Of a stretch of 64,000 nucleotides of DNA, positions 35,187-45,155 are shown piece after piece. Below the pieces are notes generated by a model that did no database searches, was not told the origin of the DNA, and saw only the letters and a list, made by a program, of their open reading frames with translations. Each line of letters starts with the position of its first letter. Position 1 is the stretch's first letter. A program made the translations under genes and the position numbers. The DNA comes from Paenibacillus sp. MMS20-IR301 (lineage in GTDB: Bacteria; Bacillota; Bacilli; Paenibacillales; Paenibacillaceae): contig NZ_CP135275.1 in the NCBI RefSeq assembly GCF_032302195.1, forward strand, positions 5,276,001-5,340,000, written 5' to 3'.

Positions 35187-35990
35187 CTACATCCGCTTGC
35201 GCTCCAGCCACTTCACTGCATAATCCACAATCTCCCGCTGCGGGACCAGTTGAGCTGCCGATGCAGCAACCTTACCGTGGAGGATCAGTCCGGTGTCCTG
35301 GTCAAACTCCCTGCCCAGCTCCGCAAAATCGTCCGAATTCCAGTCATAATCACTAAATTCCACCCACTGCCTGGCTCCATCCACCAGCATCGGTGCCGCT
35401 GCCATAACCTCCTGCTTGCAGGGATAGTCCGCCCGGTATTCCGCTAAATGCAGTGAAGTATTATTGAGATGTTCTACCCCAAGCAGCAGTACACTTCCCC
35501 CCAGCTCATAAATCCGGGCCAGCGGAGAGTGTTCGCCGAAGGCGTATTCAAGCTTATGGCCGTCAATAATGAAATCCCGGTGCCTGCCCCAGGCTGCAAA
35601 AGAATCAATCGGATGGCTGCTGCGCCGCACGCCTTGCTGCTTACGAAAGCATTCAGGAATAATCCCCATGCCTCTCAGCGGCGTTAAGTCCGGGTCATAC
35701 GGCGGCATAGCTTTACGGATCTCCGGCCACCAGGCTTCCGGTACCGGCGGATTACTCCAGCCCGACGGATCGGTCAAATCAGCAGACTGTGTCGGCATGA
35801 CGAGTGTACCCTCCTCACCCAGCACCTGCTCCAGTGCGAGAATGACGGCAACCGGGCCGCCGGCCACCCACTGCCCCAGCGACTTGAACGAAGAATGCAG
35901 CAGCAGGGTCATGCCTTCCTTCACACCAAGCCTCCGGAAATCTTCAGCTAGTCTATCTACTGTTATTAGTGTTCCTTGTACTTCTTCCAT
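35187..35990 (-). CDS. AAC(3)-family N-acetyltransferase, YokD-like
   Basis: ATG 35990 follows GGGAGGT; an upstream in-frame start is rejected. The 267-residue protein has the antibiotic acetyltransferase fold: LLLHSSFKSLGQWVAGGPVAVILALEQVLGEEGTLVMPTQS near the N-terminus, RGMGIIPECFRKQQGVRRSSHPIDSFAAWG and FGEHSPLARIYELGGSVLLLGV in the middle, matching chromosomal YokD-type enzymes. These use acetyl-CoA. Whether it acetylates aminoglycosides or another amine is unknown; chromosomal relatives often give no resistance. Confidence 0.88.
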   Translation of the reverse strand: MEEVQGTLITVDRLAEDFRRLGVKEGMTLLLHSSFKSLGQWVAGGPVAVILALEQVLGEEGTLVMPTQSADLTDPSGWSNPPVPEAWWPEIRKAMPPYDPDLTPLRGMGIIPECFRKQQGVRRSSHPIDSFAAWGRHRDFIIDGHKLEYAFGEHSPLARIYELGGSVLLLGVEHLNNTSLHLAEYRADYPCKQEVMAAAPMLVDGARQWVEFSDYDWNSDDFAELGREFDQDTGLILHGKVAASAAQLVPQREIVDYAVKWLERKRM

Positions 35991-36036
35991 GCGGGTACCT
36001 CCCAGCCTTCCATCGGTCATGATTGTAGCGAATCTA

Positions 36037-37617
36037 CTATTCCTTATCCTCCGCCTGGCCGGTGTAATGTCCCATTAGTATTTTTGCCCGGTATTCACCT
36101 GGAGAGATACCCTCCAGCTCCTTAAATACCCGGGCGAACTGCTTACTGTTCTCGAAGCCGACCGCCTCTGAAACGCCGGCCAGCTTAACGCGGCTATCGG
36201 CAAGCAGCTCCTTGGCATGGCGGATGCGAACTTTTTTGAGATAAAGGACAAAGTTCTCCCCGGTATAGGCCTTAAAGGCTTCACTGAAATAAGAATAATT
36301 CAGGGAGACATGGTTACTGACCATCGCCATATTCAGCGGACGGGCATAATTGTCTTCAATATACGCAAGAGCCGCTTCCATATCGGCATGCTCGGTATGT
36401 GCTGATCTGATTCCTATAATATAATCGTTGACGCTAAGGAGTAAATGCTCAAGCGCACGGTAATATTCGTGGAAATGGCGGAAGTTATGCAAATTTCCCA
36501 CAAGCCGGTAGAGCTTCAGTACCTCCATCGAGGCTTCCCCATGGACGCGGAATACTTCATCAAGCACCCGCTCATTAATACTCCGCCCTACATGCTCCAG
36601 GTAAGCTAAATCCAGATGCACCAGATGATCCGTCTGAAAAATAACGCCAAGCAGCGCCTTGATCTCCTTCTCGCGTTCGGTGCCCAGCATGTTAAGCAGC
36701 TTGCGCAGCTCCTCTTCCGGAGAAGGAAAGCTCAGGCGTCCCTCGTGAATATCGGTATAATCCACAAAGCTGGCCTGCGGTGACAGAAAGGTATATTCCA
36801 GCGCCCGGCAGGCTTCCAGATAAGAGCTGCGGAACTGCTCTATCTCCGCATTTTCACTGCTGATGCCGACGATTAGCCGCTTGAGCTCCTTGGCTTCAGC
36901 CTTCCGGGACAGCTCCAGGAATTGCTTCCTGCTCCCGACAAGCACAAGCTTCCCGTCCCAATCCGTAAGAATCTCCGGGAAGAAATTCTCCAGCGGACCG
37001 TTCAGCTGCTCCAGCAGTCCCTGCAGCTCCCCGGGCTTCATTCTTCCGCCGTCCCTGTGATAATAATTCAGCACCCCTACCGTATAAGGAACCTCCAGCC
37101 GTGCCAGCTCCTCCAGCTGTGCCGCTGAGACCTCGGCTTCACGCTGCATCAGAAGCCCCCGCAGACGGGCAACCCGCAGCTCCCGGCGGTAGCCCTCCTC
37201 CTCCTGCTTCTGCATGCGGCTGCTGGACTCCCGTTCCGCTCCCTCCCTGGCAATCCGTTCAAGGATTTCGAACAGCTCCTCGCGGCGGATCGGCTTCAGC
37301 AGATAATCCTTCACACGGTAGCGGATCGCGCTTTTGGCATATTCAAAATCATCATGGCCGCTCAGGATAATCACTGCCGGAGCTTCACCCGGTCCTGCTT
37401 CCGCAGATAACCGTTCCAGCAGCGTGATTCCGTCCATGATCGGCATTCTGATATCTGTAATAACTACCTCCTGCCGCTCCTGCTGGTATAGCTCCAGTGC
37501 CTCAGCACCGTTACCGGCCATCGTTATGCTATAGACAGACGGATATTCCCGTTCAATCATCGCCTTCAGGCCATGACGGATCATTTTTTCATCATCTACA
37601 ATCAGCAGATTAGTCAT
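36037..37617 (-). CDS. AraC-type response regulator (YesN-like)
   Basis: The 526-residue protein has an N-terminal receiver (about 1-120) with phospho-acceptor Asp in VVITDIRMPIMDG and conserved Lys in VKDYLLKPI. A long helical linker follows. The last 100 residues are an AraC HTH: MVSNHVSLNYSYFSEAFKAYTGENFVLYLKKVRIRHAKELLADS and VAEAVGFENSKQFARVFKELEGISPGEYR-like sequence. It starts two bases after the kinase gene. It should activate the sugar-importer operon in response to a signal sensed by the kinase. Confidence 0.93.
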   Translation of the reverse strand: MTNLLIVDDEKMIRHGLKAMIEREYPSVYSITMAGNGAEALELYQQERQEVVITDIRMPIMDGITLLERLSAEAGPGEAPAVIILSGHDDFEYAKSAIRYRVKDYLLKPIRREELFEILERIAREGAERESSSRMQKQEEEGYRRELRVARLRGLLMQREAEVSAAQLEELARLEVPYTVGVLNYYHRDGGRMKPGELQGLLEQLNGPLENFFPEILTDWDGKLVLVGSRKQFLELSRKAEAKELKRLIVGISSENAEIEQFRSSYLEACRALEYTFLSPQASFVDYTDIHEGRLSFPSPEEELRKLLNMLGTEREKEIKALLGVIFQTDHLVHLDLAYLEHVGRSINERVLDEVFRVHGEASMEVLKLYRLVGNLHNFRHFHEYYRALEHLLLSVNDYIIGIRSAHTEHADMEAALAYIEDNYARPLNMAMVSNHVSLNYSYFSEAFKAYTGENFVLYLKKVRIRHAKELLADSRVKLAGVSEAVGFENSKQFARVFKELEGISPGEYRAKILMGHYTGQAEDKE

Positions 37618-37619
37618 AG

Positions 37620-39512
37620 CTAGTTATCCCCCGTCAATAGAACTTTGGGCAGTGACATGAACACGGTTGTCCATTTCCCTGCTTCACTCTGCACTTCCAG
37701 CCCGTAAGCTTCGCCGTAGAACAGCTGGAGGCGCTGATGCACATTCCGCAGGCCGATGCCGCCCGACTTATATCCGCCGGCACTGCTCCCGGAAGGATCT
37801 GCGCCCGGCTCCTCCTTAGCGTAGATCGCCTCATGCAGCGCAGCCAGCCGCTGCGGAGTCAGCCCGAGACCATTATCACGCAGTGCAATGAAGATGTCAC
37901 CTTCGGCCTCTGTAATATCAATGATCACCGTACGGTCGGCAAGCTCTACGCCATCCCCGCTCCAGGCATGCTTCACACTATTCTCGACAATCGGCTGCAG
38001 GGACATTTTTAGCACCTCTATTTCAAGATAAGCGCTGTCAATATTAAGCTGGAGCCGGATAGTGTGTTCAAACCTTATGTTCATGACCTCGATATAATTC
38101 TCGATATGGCGGATTTCATCCTTCAGCTTCACATACTCACCCGTCCACTTGAAATTATAGCGCATCATGCCGCCAAGCCCGGTAAGCGCATCCGAAATGG
38201 TCCGCTGGTTTTCAATTTCTGCCAGCATTTTGATATTCTCCAGCGTATTATAGAGGAAGTGGGCATCAATCTGATTATGCAGCGTCCGCAGCTCCGCTTC
38301 CTTCGATAACGCCTGCTTATGAACAGCCTGGGCCACCAGCGTATTGATAGTATTCAACAGCTTGGAGAAATGATGTGCAAGCTCCCCGACCTCGCCGCCC
38401 CCGCTGACGCGGATACTGCCGTACGGCTCACCCCGGCGGACTTTTTTCATTGTCTCAGTCAGGCGGCGGAGATTCTTCAGGATAAAAGCATTCAGCACAT
38501 AAGCAATAACCGTGACCAGGAAGATGAACCCGATATTTACCCCGATAATCAGATTGCGGGTACGCGAAATATCCGTCAGCAAGCCTTTCATCGAGACCAC
38601 AGTGACCAGTGACGCATCGATCTGCCCCAGCGGCGCCTGAATCAGCATGAAGGAATTGCCGTTCTCCTTGTAATTCATCTCCCATTCACCAGTTTTGCGG
38701 AATGCAGCCAGCCGGTCTTTAATTACTGCGCTCAGCCCCGTGTTATTCGTGAGAAAAGAGTTCTCTGTCCGGGTGAATAAATTCAGCGTATCATCCGCAA
38801 TGATCATCTGTGACTCATTATCCTGTACGGATGAATACGTCTTCGGAGTGAATTTGCTCAGCAGCATGTCTACCTGTACCATCCCGATGTGATTGCCTGC
38901 CGGAATACTGATCTCCCGCAGCACCGACACTTTAGGCTGTCCCTGCTCGGTTTCTCCCGAGAAGCGCTGAATTACATCGATATCTGAGTTCTGAAAGGAC
39001 CACAGATTCCGCACTCCCTCCAGCTCCATGGCCTTCTGAAACCAGGGCTCCATCGACACCCGGGATTCACGGAAGATGACCGGCCAGAGCTCATATACAT
39101 TTTTACTGCTGGAGTACAGGTAGAGATGCTCGATATTCGGATTGTTGAACTGGATTTGGCTGAGATTTATAAAGCTGGTTGTACTATAGTCAATCAATTC
39201 CCCAAGGGTGGGGTCATTTTCACTGATCAGATATTTCCGGGTGATTTTATCACTGTAAGCCATCTGAAGCGCCCGCTCCATTGCCTCGATCTGGTTAAGC
39301 ACATGCTGCTTCTCCATTTGCAGAAGATAATTGTTCTTCTCTATCGCATCCCGCATATAGGTATTGTTAATCGCCTTGTACGAATAGAAGGACACCAGCA
39401 GGCTGGGTCCCAGAACAATAAAGATATAAGCCACAACCAGCCGGCTCTGCAGTGATCTCCGTCCCAGCCAATAGCGGAAGGAATTCCATAATGCTCCTGT
39501 TCGTTCGCGCAT
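37620..39512 (-). CDS. Sensor histidine kinase (YesM-like)
   Basis: ATG 39512 has GAGAGGTGA upstream; a longer frame begins earlier without a site. The 630-residue protein has a first membrane helix near residues 20-40, an extracellular Cache-like sensor, a second helix (LIIGVNIGFIFLVTVIAYVLNAF), a HAMP domain, the phospho-acceptor segment QIDAHFLYNTLENI and an ATPase domain with QPIVENSVKHAW, DNGLG and GIGLRNVHQRLQ. This is the LytS/YesM type that usually senses carbohydrate availability outside the cell. It pairs with the regulator that follows. Confidence 0.93.
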   Translation of the reverse strand: MRERTGALWNSFRYWLGRRSLQSRLVVAYIFIVLGPSLLVSFYSYKAINNTYMRDAIEKNNYLLQMEKQHVLNQIEAMERALQMAYSDKITRKYLISENDPTLGELIDYSTTSFINLSQIQFNNPNIEHLYLYSSSKNVYELWPVIFRESRVSMEPWFQKAMELEGVRNLWSFQNSDIDVIQRFSGETEQGQPKVSVLREISIPAGNHIGMVQVDMLLSKFTPKTYSSVQDNESQMIIADDTLNLFTRTENSFLTNNTGLSAVIKDRLAAFRKTGEWEMNYKENGNSFMLIQAPLGQIDASLVTVVSMKGLLTDISRTRNLIIGVNIGFIFLVTVIAYVLNAFILKNLRRLTETMKKVRRGEPYGSIRVSGGGEVGELAHHFSKLLNTINTLVAQAVHKQALSKEAELRTLHNQIDAHFLYNTLENIKMLAEIENQRTISDALTGLGGMMRYNFKWTGEYVKLKDEIRHIENYIEVMNIRFEHTIRLQLNIDSAYLEIEVLKMSLQPIVENSVKHAWSGDGVELADRTVIIDITEAEGDIFIALRDNGLGLTPQRLAALHEAIYAKEEPGADPSGSSAGGYKSGGIGLRNVHQRLQLFYGEAYGLEVQSEAGKWTTVFMSLPKVLLTGDN

Positions 39513-39573
39513 GCTCACCTCTCCGTTACCGGCAAATACTTTCCCTAACCAGCCTATAACTTGAAAATAACCC

Positions 39574-39594
39574 AAAAGCCCGCGGGCAGCGGGC
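39574..39594 (-). terminator. Weak attenuator between binding-protein and kinase genes
   Basis: On the reverse strand GCCCGC and GCGGGC form a stem around TGCCC, followed by TTTT. It would reduce read-through from the highly needed binding-protein gene into the two-component genes. Confidence 0.55.
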
Positions 39595-39615
39595 AAATGG
39601 GCCTTGCTTATTTAC

Positions 39616-41316
39616 TTACATTCCGAGTTTTGTCTTGTTTTCTTCATACTTAGTCTGGCGGTAAGCATCGAAAGTTGCCTGGCCTTTTTTCTCTTTTTGC
39701 GTTAAATATTCAGCCCAGATCTTATCGAAAGCAGCTTCACTTTCAGCCATCAGCAGCTTCGGCATGGTTTTACCGCGCAGCTGTTTCAGCTCAGTGCCAA
39801 TGATACCCTCCGGTGAGTTTCCTGTAGGATCGATCAGCTGGAATTCCGAAGTGTTGATGGATTTACCCTTGGTCCAGTCTTCCAGTTGTTTATAAGGCTC
39901 AACGGATTCCGGTTTCCACTGGTCGGTAATATTCGTGTTCTGCATCATCCAGAAGGTAAACGACGATCCGTATTTCTTATCGAATGCTGCACGGTCTGTA
40001 TTTGCTAAAGTAAGTGCCTCAGGCAGGAATTGGTCTTTGCCGTCAATTGTATCATAGCTGACCCCTTTTTCGCCCAGGTAAAGATCTTTTTGGCCTTCTT
40101 CACTGTTCAGATAGCTGAGGAATTTAATTGCCCGTTCTTTATCCTTAACATCTTTGGAGATCAGAGTAACGGTCCAGCCGGAGATCCCAGGGCCGTTCAG
40201 GGTAGGCGGATCAAGCTTGGTATCAGCCGGGCCGTCTACAGCGATATAGATCTGGTCAGGATTTTTCTGCGAAATGGTTCCGAGCTGGGAAGCAAAGTCA
40301 GTACGTTGGTACAGCATTGCGAAATAACGTCCCTGTACAATTTTTTCTTCCATTTGTGCCCGTTTGTCAATGAAGATATCTTTGGCCAGCAGTCCGTCCT
40401 GGTTAGCTTGACGGAGTGTTTTCATCCAGCGTACGTATTCAGGGTCAGTCTCACGGTCATACACCTTGCCGTCTTTTTCCCAAGGGATCGCCAGGAAGTT
40501 CTGAATATAGCCTTCCAGCGAGTCGTTGCCGTTCTCAGTGAATTCATGCAAGCCGAGCGGGATCAGCGGCTGCCCGTTCACTTCAGGGAATTTCTCCTGT
40601 GCTGCTTTCAGTGCAGCGAGGAAGCCTTCAGGCGTACGCATGTCAGGGCTGCCAATGGCTTCATAAATATCCTTACGTACTACGAAAGTCTGGTTGGATA
40701 CATAAGTATCACCGTATTTCTCGTAATCGGCAGGCGAGGAGGAAGAGTTAGGATAGCCGTATACATTGCCGTCCGGTTGTGTGTACCAGCCAAGCTTATC
40801 TTTATCGGAAACTTTGAAGAAATACGGATCATATTCTTCAGCCAGCTTGTTGAGCGGAAGCACGAGCTCGCCTTCAACCATCTTCTTGATGGCATCTTCC
40901 CAGAAGCCGAGAGTGATGAAGTCAGGCAGCTTGCCGGACGCAATCAGGGTATTCAGCTTTTCGTTCTCATTCCCTGCAGGAACAATAAAGTTAACGTTAA
41001 CACCGGTTTTCTTGGTAACATATTGCGAAGTTGGATCTACGCCCCATTTGTTGGCGAACCAGGCAAAGTTCAGATACCAGTCAAAGGTGATCGGTGAAGT
41101 ATCGCTCATCCAGCCCGGCTCATCGCCAGTAGCTGCTGGTGCTGTAGTCTCTGTGGCATTGGTTGCCGGTGCCTCTGTAGCTTCCGTAGCCGGCTTCTCC
41201 GTCGCTGTATTTCCGTTTGCGGCATTATTGTTGCTTGAACAGCCCGCAGCCGAGAATGTCAACATTAGTCCCAAGAGCAGTAAGACCATTTTCTTTGGCT
41301 TATGTTTCATGCCCAT
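39616..41316 (-). CDS. Extracellular sugar-binding lipoprotein (LplA-like)
   Basis: The 566-residue protein begins with a lipoprotein signal peptide ending in the lipobox SAAGC (Cys near residue 26), a Thr/Ala-rich spacer, and then a solute-binding domain with TFDWYLNFAWFANKWGVDPTSQYVTKKTGVNV. The large size and sequence style match LplA/YtcQ-type binding proteins of Bacillales that feed two-permease importers lacking their own ATPase (the shared MsmX-type ATPase is used). ATG 41316 follows AAAAGGGG. The ligand is probably an oligosaccharide; the beta-glucan module at 45-51 kb is a candidate link (inference). Confidence 0.92.
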   Translation of the reverse strand: MGMKHKPKKMVLLLLGLMLTFSAAGCSSNNNAANGNTATEKPATEATEAPATNATETTAPAATGDEPGWMSDTSPITFDWYLNFAWFANKWGVDPTSQYVTKKTGVNVNFIVPAGNENEKLNTLIASGKLPDFITLGFWEDAIKKMVEGELVLPLNKLAEEYDPYFFKVSDKDKLGWYTQPDGNVYGYPNSSSSPADYEKYGDTYVSNQTFVVRKDIYEAIGSPDMRTPEGFLAALKAAQEKFPEVNGQPLIPLGLHEFTENGNDSLEGYIQNFLAIPWEKDGKVYDRETDPEYVRWMKTLRQANQDGLLAKDIFIDKRAQMEEKIVQGRYFAMLYQRTDFASQLGTISQKNPDQIYIAVDGPADTKLDPPTLNGPGISGWTVTLISKDVKDKERAIKFLSYLNSEEGQKDLYLGEKGVSYDTIDGKDQFLPEALTLANTDRAAFDKKYGSSFTFWMMQNTNITDQWKPESVEPYKQLEDWTKGKSINTSEFQLIDPTGNSPEGIIGTELKQLRGKTMPKLLMAESEAAFDKIWAEYLTQKEKKGQATFDAYRQTKYEENKTKLGM

Positions 41317-41421
41317 GTTTTGTTTACCCCTTTTCTAGAGAAAATTAATTATAAGCAACTCCGTAGCCCTCAGGATTTCCGGACACCGGAGGAGTTATCT
41401 TGTGGTTTGCATTGCAGAATA

Positions 41422-42312
41422 TCAGCCTTTGATGGAGCCGATCATCATGCCCTTAACGAAATAGCGCTGCAGGAACGGATAGACGAACACGATTGGCAGC
41501 GTAGTGACTACCATGGTAGCCAGCTTGATGGACTGTGAGGTTACAGTCCGTGTTACCGCACTGCCTTGGGTAGCAACCATCATGGTATTGGAGCTGGACT
41601 GCGCCACGACCCGGAACAGATAGGTCTGAATCGGCTGCAGATCCACGTTGTTGATGTAGATCATACCGGTAAAATAATCATTCCATTGATAGACGCCGTG
41701 GAACAGCGCAATGGTCGCAATAACCGGCATGGATACCGGAAGTACAATCCTCAGAAGGATGGACCAGTCATTAGCTCCGTCTATCTTGGCTGCCTCTTCC
41801 AGACCATCAGGAATTTCCCGGAAGAAGGTCATGAAGATGATGAGATCGAAGAAGCTGAACATCACCGGAATGATATAGACCAGGAAATTATCCAGTAAAT
41901 GAAGATCGCGGTTCAGCAGGAAGGTCGGAATCAATCCGCCGTTGAAGAACATTGTAATGGTGCCGATCAGGATGTAGATCTTGCCGCCAACCAGCTCTCT
42001 GCGGGATAAGGCATAAGCTACCATAGCTGTGAAGAACACATGCACAATAACACCGATTACCGTCTTGGCTACCGTAACCCCCATGGCCAGCATAATCCCC
42101 GGATTCTGGAAGACAGTTGTATAATTCTCCAGTGTGAACATCCGCGGCCACCAGTAGATGCCGCCCATCATGGCATCCGTACCATCGTTGAAAGCATTGA
42201 CCAGCACGTACCAGATCGGGTATAGGGTTATGAAGCAGATGCAGAGCATGACCAGATTGTTGACGATATCGAAGATAGCTTCACCTTTGGTTTTACGTTT
42301 AAGAGCAAACAT
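41422..42312 (-). CDS. Carbohydrate ABC transporter permease (LplC-like)
   Basis: The 296-residue protein has six membrane helices and the permease EAA loop GLEEAAKIDGANDWSILLRIVLPVSMP that contacts the ATPase. It matches the LplC/YtcP subfamily. A 105-bp gap with a hairpin (AACTCC/GGAGTT) separates it from the binding-protein gene, and an 18-bp gap from the other permease. It works with that permease, the binding lipoprotein and a shared ATPase encoded elsewhere. Confidence 0.93.
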   Translation of the reverse strand: MFALKRKTKGEAIFDIVNNLVMLCICFITLYPIWYVLVNAFNDGTDAMMGGIYWWPRMFTLENYTTVFQNPGIMLAMGVTVAKTVIGVIVHVFFTAMVAYALSRRELVGGKIYILIGTITMFFNGGLIPTFLLNRDLHLLDNFLVYIIPVMFSFFDLIIFMTFFREIPDGLEEAAKIDGANDWSILLRIVLPVSMPVIATIALFHGVYQWNDYFTGMIYINNVDLQPIQTYLFRVVAQSSSNTMMVATQGSAVTRTVTSQSIKLATMVVTTLPIVFVYPFLQRYFVKGMMIGSIKG

Positions 42313-42330
42313 ATATAGGTCCTCCTTGTC

Positions 42331-43320
42331 CTAGAACAGCGACGTGTCGTTGATTTTTTTGGTTACCTGATTGGCAATCAGCAGCAGGAACAGTGCAATG
42401 ACCGCTTTGACCAGGGTGACCGCCGATGAATAGGAGAAACGGTTAGAGACAATACCGGTCTGATAGATATAAATATCAATTACACTCGATGCACTCTCAT
42501 TGAGCGAATTCTTCAGCACCAGAATCTGGTCGAAGTTGGAATTCAGTACGCCGCTGACCGCCAGAATGAACAGAATGCTGATCGTTCCGCTGATGGCCGG
42601 CAGTGTGACAAACCGCATTTTCTGGAAACGTCCTGCCCCGTCGATCGTCGCCGCTTCATACATTTCCGGAGATACGCCGGCAATCGCTGCGAGATAGATG
42701 ATGGCGGACCAGCCAAGCTCCTTCCAGATATCGGAGGTAATAATTATCGTCCAGAAGTAACTCGGTTCAGCCAAGTAAGTAATCGGCTTGTCAATCAGAT
42801 GCAGTGCAAGCAGAATGTTATTGACAATCCCTACATCGGCGAGCCAGGTGGCAAGAATGCCGCCAAGCACAACCCAGGAGAGGAAATGCGGCAGATAGGA
42901 GATCGTCTGAATCGCCTTCTTATACCGGAAAGAACGGACCTCGTTAAGAAATAGTGCGAAAATAATCGGCAGCGGGAATCCGATCAGAAGCTTGATCAAA
43001 CTGATTCCCAGCGTATTCTTGATAACATTCGGCATATCCTCATCTTCGAATAATGCCCTGAAGTGCTTCAATCCTACCCACGGCGCTTCACCAATCGACT
43101 TGACGATATTATATTCCTTGAAGGAAATGATCAAGCCGTAAATGGGAATGTAGTTAAAAATGATCATCCAGGCTACACCGAGCAGGGCCATAGTCTGCAG
43201 ATGACGTTGGGCCACTAATTTCTTCCAGAGCGCGTTTTTACGACCTGAACCGGTTTCGATTGACGCCGGAGTAAGCGGTCCCATGGTGGGACTCGGTCTG
43301 GTATTGCGTTTGTTCTCCAT
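42331..43320 (-). CDS. Carbohydrate ABC transporter permease (LplB-like)
   Basis: ATG 43320 has GGAGGT eight bases upstream. The 329-residue protein has a charged cytoplasmic N-terminus, about six membrane helices and the EAA loop PEMYEAATIDGAGRFQKMRFVTLPAI. It is the first gene of the importer/two-component operon. About 20-35 bp upstream the reverse strand carries TGAAAACGCTTTACA, one base longer than a canonical cre site, so CcpA control is possible but unproven. Confidence 0.93.
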   Translation of the reverse strand: MENKRNTRPSPTMGPLTPASIETGSGRKNALWKKLVAQRHLQTMALLGVAWMIIFNYIPIYGLIISFKEYNIVKSIGEAPWVGLKHFRALFEDEDMPNVIKNTLGISLIKLLIGFPLPIIFALFLNEVRSFRYKKAIQTISYLPHFLSWVVLGGILATWLADVGIVNNILLALHLIDKPITYLAEPSYFWTIIITSDIWKELGWSAIIYLAAIAGVSPEMYEAATIDGAGRFQKMRFVTLPAISGTISILFILAVSGVLNSNFDQILVLKNSLNESASSVIDIYIYQTGIVSNRFSYSSAVTLVKAVIALFLLLIANQVTKKINDTSLF

Positions 43321-43499
43321 CGTATGGACCTCCAAAATACCTGTCTTTATTCTGTAAAGCGTTTTCATCTCTATGCATTTATTGTATGCGTTTTAGTTCT
43401 TTCCGAAAAGGTGCCAGATTTCGTATTTGGGGGCTCATTTTTCGGTTTAGGGAATTCTGCTAAAAATCATTTGCCCGTGAGTTTGGATCGGCTAACCAA

Positions 43500-43925
43500 A
43501 GCCGACACGCCCTCCCCTCTGTTGGCGTTCACTCACTAAGGAAGCTAAACGAGGGGGGACTGGTTATAGAGGACCAGTGCCATCTGCCTGGTTCAATAAC
43601 AATTCAAATCTGACCCTTAACGGACGCCACAGCCTTTATTCGCTCAAAAAAGGTCATTTGGGCGGGCTTACGGACACGACGGCCCTTATCCGCTCCTTTG
43701 CATAGGCAAACTCCACTTATCCGGTGAAATAACGGCGCTCATGTCCCTAAGACCGACACTCCGGTACCTTTCTGCAGGCTTAACGTCTCTCATGTCCGTA
43801 ACGCTAAGCCAGTCACTTGAACAACCGTTGCGTGGCTGGCTGCTTTACTTGCGCGCGGCAGCTCATTATACATGATTTTCCGCTTAAAGATGAGTTTGGA
43901 CTTCCGGCCGCTGTTGTTTCCTATT
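43500..43925 (-). repeat. Dispersed intergenic repeat, copy 2 (inverted)
   Basis: Reverse-strand copy of the family at 33845-34235 and 58565-58925, recognisable by GGACATGAGAGACGTTAAGC, GGACATGAGCGCCGTTATTT and GGATAAGGGCCGTCGTGTCC read on the reverse strand. It fills most of the gap upstream of the importer operon. No gene is supported. Confidence 0.85.
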
Positions 43926-44128
43926 TTTTGATGATTACTGCTGTTCATGGTGAAAATCCAGTAACACAGGCGGTCACTGGCATCCCTACAGATCCCAGCT
44001 CCCCTCCACCGACTCTCCTTTTTCTAAAGTTTTAGAGTTCAATCTATATAGATCAAGTTAAGATTGATTTTTCTCATTTTTTAAAGAATCCATTTGTTCA
44101 AATGGAAAACACACCATGAGAATGAATA

Positions 44129-44163
44129 AGAAGGCAGCGTTATAATGAAGCACGCTGCCTTCT
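44129..44163. terminator. Bidirectional-looking terminator
   Basis: AGAAGGCAGCGT and ACGCTGCCTTCT form a 12-pair stem followed by TTGTGTT. It lies beyond the 3' end of the stalk-domain gene. Confidence 0.7.
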
Positions 44164-44243
44164 TTGTGTTAGGTACTTGCTAGTAATTATCCCCGAGATT
44201 CGACCCCTTTTAAACGGAAACGTTCTGCGGCGCCTGCAACTAT

Positions 44244-45155
44244 TTATTTGGTTTCTTCAGGAATTTCAAAAATCTCTCCTAATTTCATACCTTTCTGTCC
44301 TAGTGTAATGATTTCTCCGCTAGTCTCAATAAACCCATAACTGGCTGCACCGATGGGTCCCATAAAGTTATAGAAAACCACACGATCTGTTAGCTTGGGA
44401 ATTGTACCATCCTGGTTAGTAATCTTTTGCGGGAAGAAGAACAATCCGCTCGAGGCTTTAACGGAATTAAAGGTAGCACTCCATTTTTGTAAGCAATAGT
44501 CTCCTGTAATTTCATAATACGAAATGCCATTTCCTCCAGACAAGAAGAACTGGTCCGCTCTACCCTCTGGAAAATAGTACATTTGCCCTTGGCTCTCATT
44601 AACAACATCGAATGACTTTAATGAACTGACGACTGGATATTTTAGTGCTGCGGTTCTAGCTTCGGAAAGTATGGTGGAATTAAATTGATCTTTTAGTTCT
44701 TCACTGGCCTTGGCGACAAATACAATCCTTTGTTTTGCATTCCACAGGACATAGCTTTGAGTGGATTCAGCAATAAATCGCAATGGAACCATGACACGGC
44801 CTTGTTTGAGATTAGAGGCAGCTTCCAGTTTGACTTCTTTATTCCCGACCTTTGCCGTTTTTTGACCAGCCACTAAAGTGATTGTTTCACTGCCTCTAAT
44901 TATAGTGACGGTCTTGGACTGGTTATTCCATTGTACTGAAATGCCGGGAATCTTTTGGGCCACCTGCAAGGGAACCATGGTTGTCCCATTTGTAATATAC
45001 GGAGCTATATCCGTATCTACAAAAGCGTTATTCATAACAATTTCGATAGGCTTAACAGCTGCCGAGACTGTTCCAGCGGTGGTCAATGCGCTCCCCGTGA
45101 TCAACAGAGAAGCAGTAAGCCATGCGATGACCCCCACCTTTAAATTATTTTTCAT
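44244..45155 (-). CDS. Exported copper amine oxidase N-terminal (stalk) domain protein
   Basis: ATG 45155 follows AAGGAGG. The 303-residue protein has a signal peptide (about 1-32, ending VSAA), followed by the stalk domain often labelled copper amine oxidase N-terminal: VPLQVAQKIPGISVQWNNQSKTVTIIRGSETITLVAG and GRVMVPLRFIAESTQSYVLWNAKQRIVFV. The C-terminal 170 residues are unrecognised. No catalytic copper-oxidase domain is present; this stalk is a common wall or exoprotein module in Paenibacillus. It is a single-gene unit with no evident partner. Confidence 0.85.
   Translation of the reverse strand: MKNNLKVGVIAWLTASLLITGSALTTAGTVSAAVKPIEIVMNNAFVDTDIAPYITNGTTMVPLQVAQKIPGISVQWNNQSKTVTIIRGSETITLVAGQKTAKVGNKEVKLEAASNLKQGRVMVPLRFIAESTQSYVLWNAKQRIVFVAKASEELKDQFNSTILSEARTAALKYPVVSSLKSFDVVNESQGQMYYFPEGRADQFFLSGGNGISYYEITGDYCLQKWSATFNSVKASSGLFFFPQKITNQDGTIPKLTDRVVFYNFMGPIGAASYGFIETSGEIITLGQKGMKLGEIFEIPEETK

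Noticed and set aside
35187..35990. Aminoglycoside resistance gene
   Set aside because: The fold is AAC(3) but the sequence fits chromosomal YokD-type proteins, and nothing in the context indicates resistance.
43335..43370. Canonical CcpA cre site upstream of the importer operon
   Set aside because: TGAAAACGCTTTACA is one base too long for the consensus, so it is mentioned only as a possibility in the permease entry.
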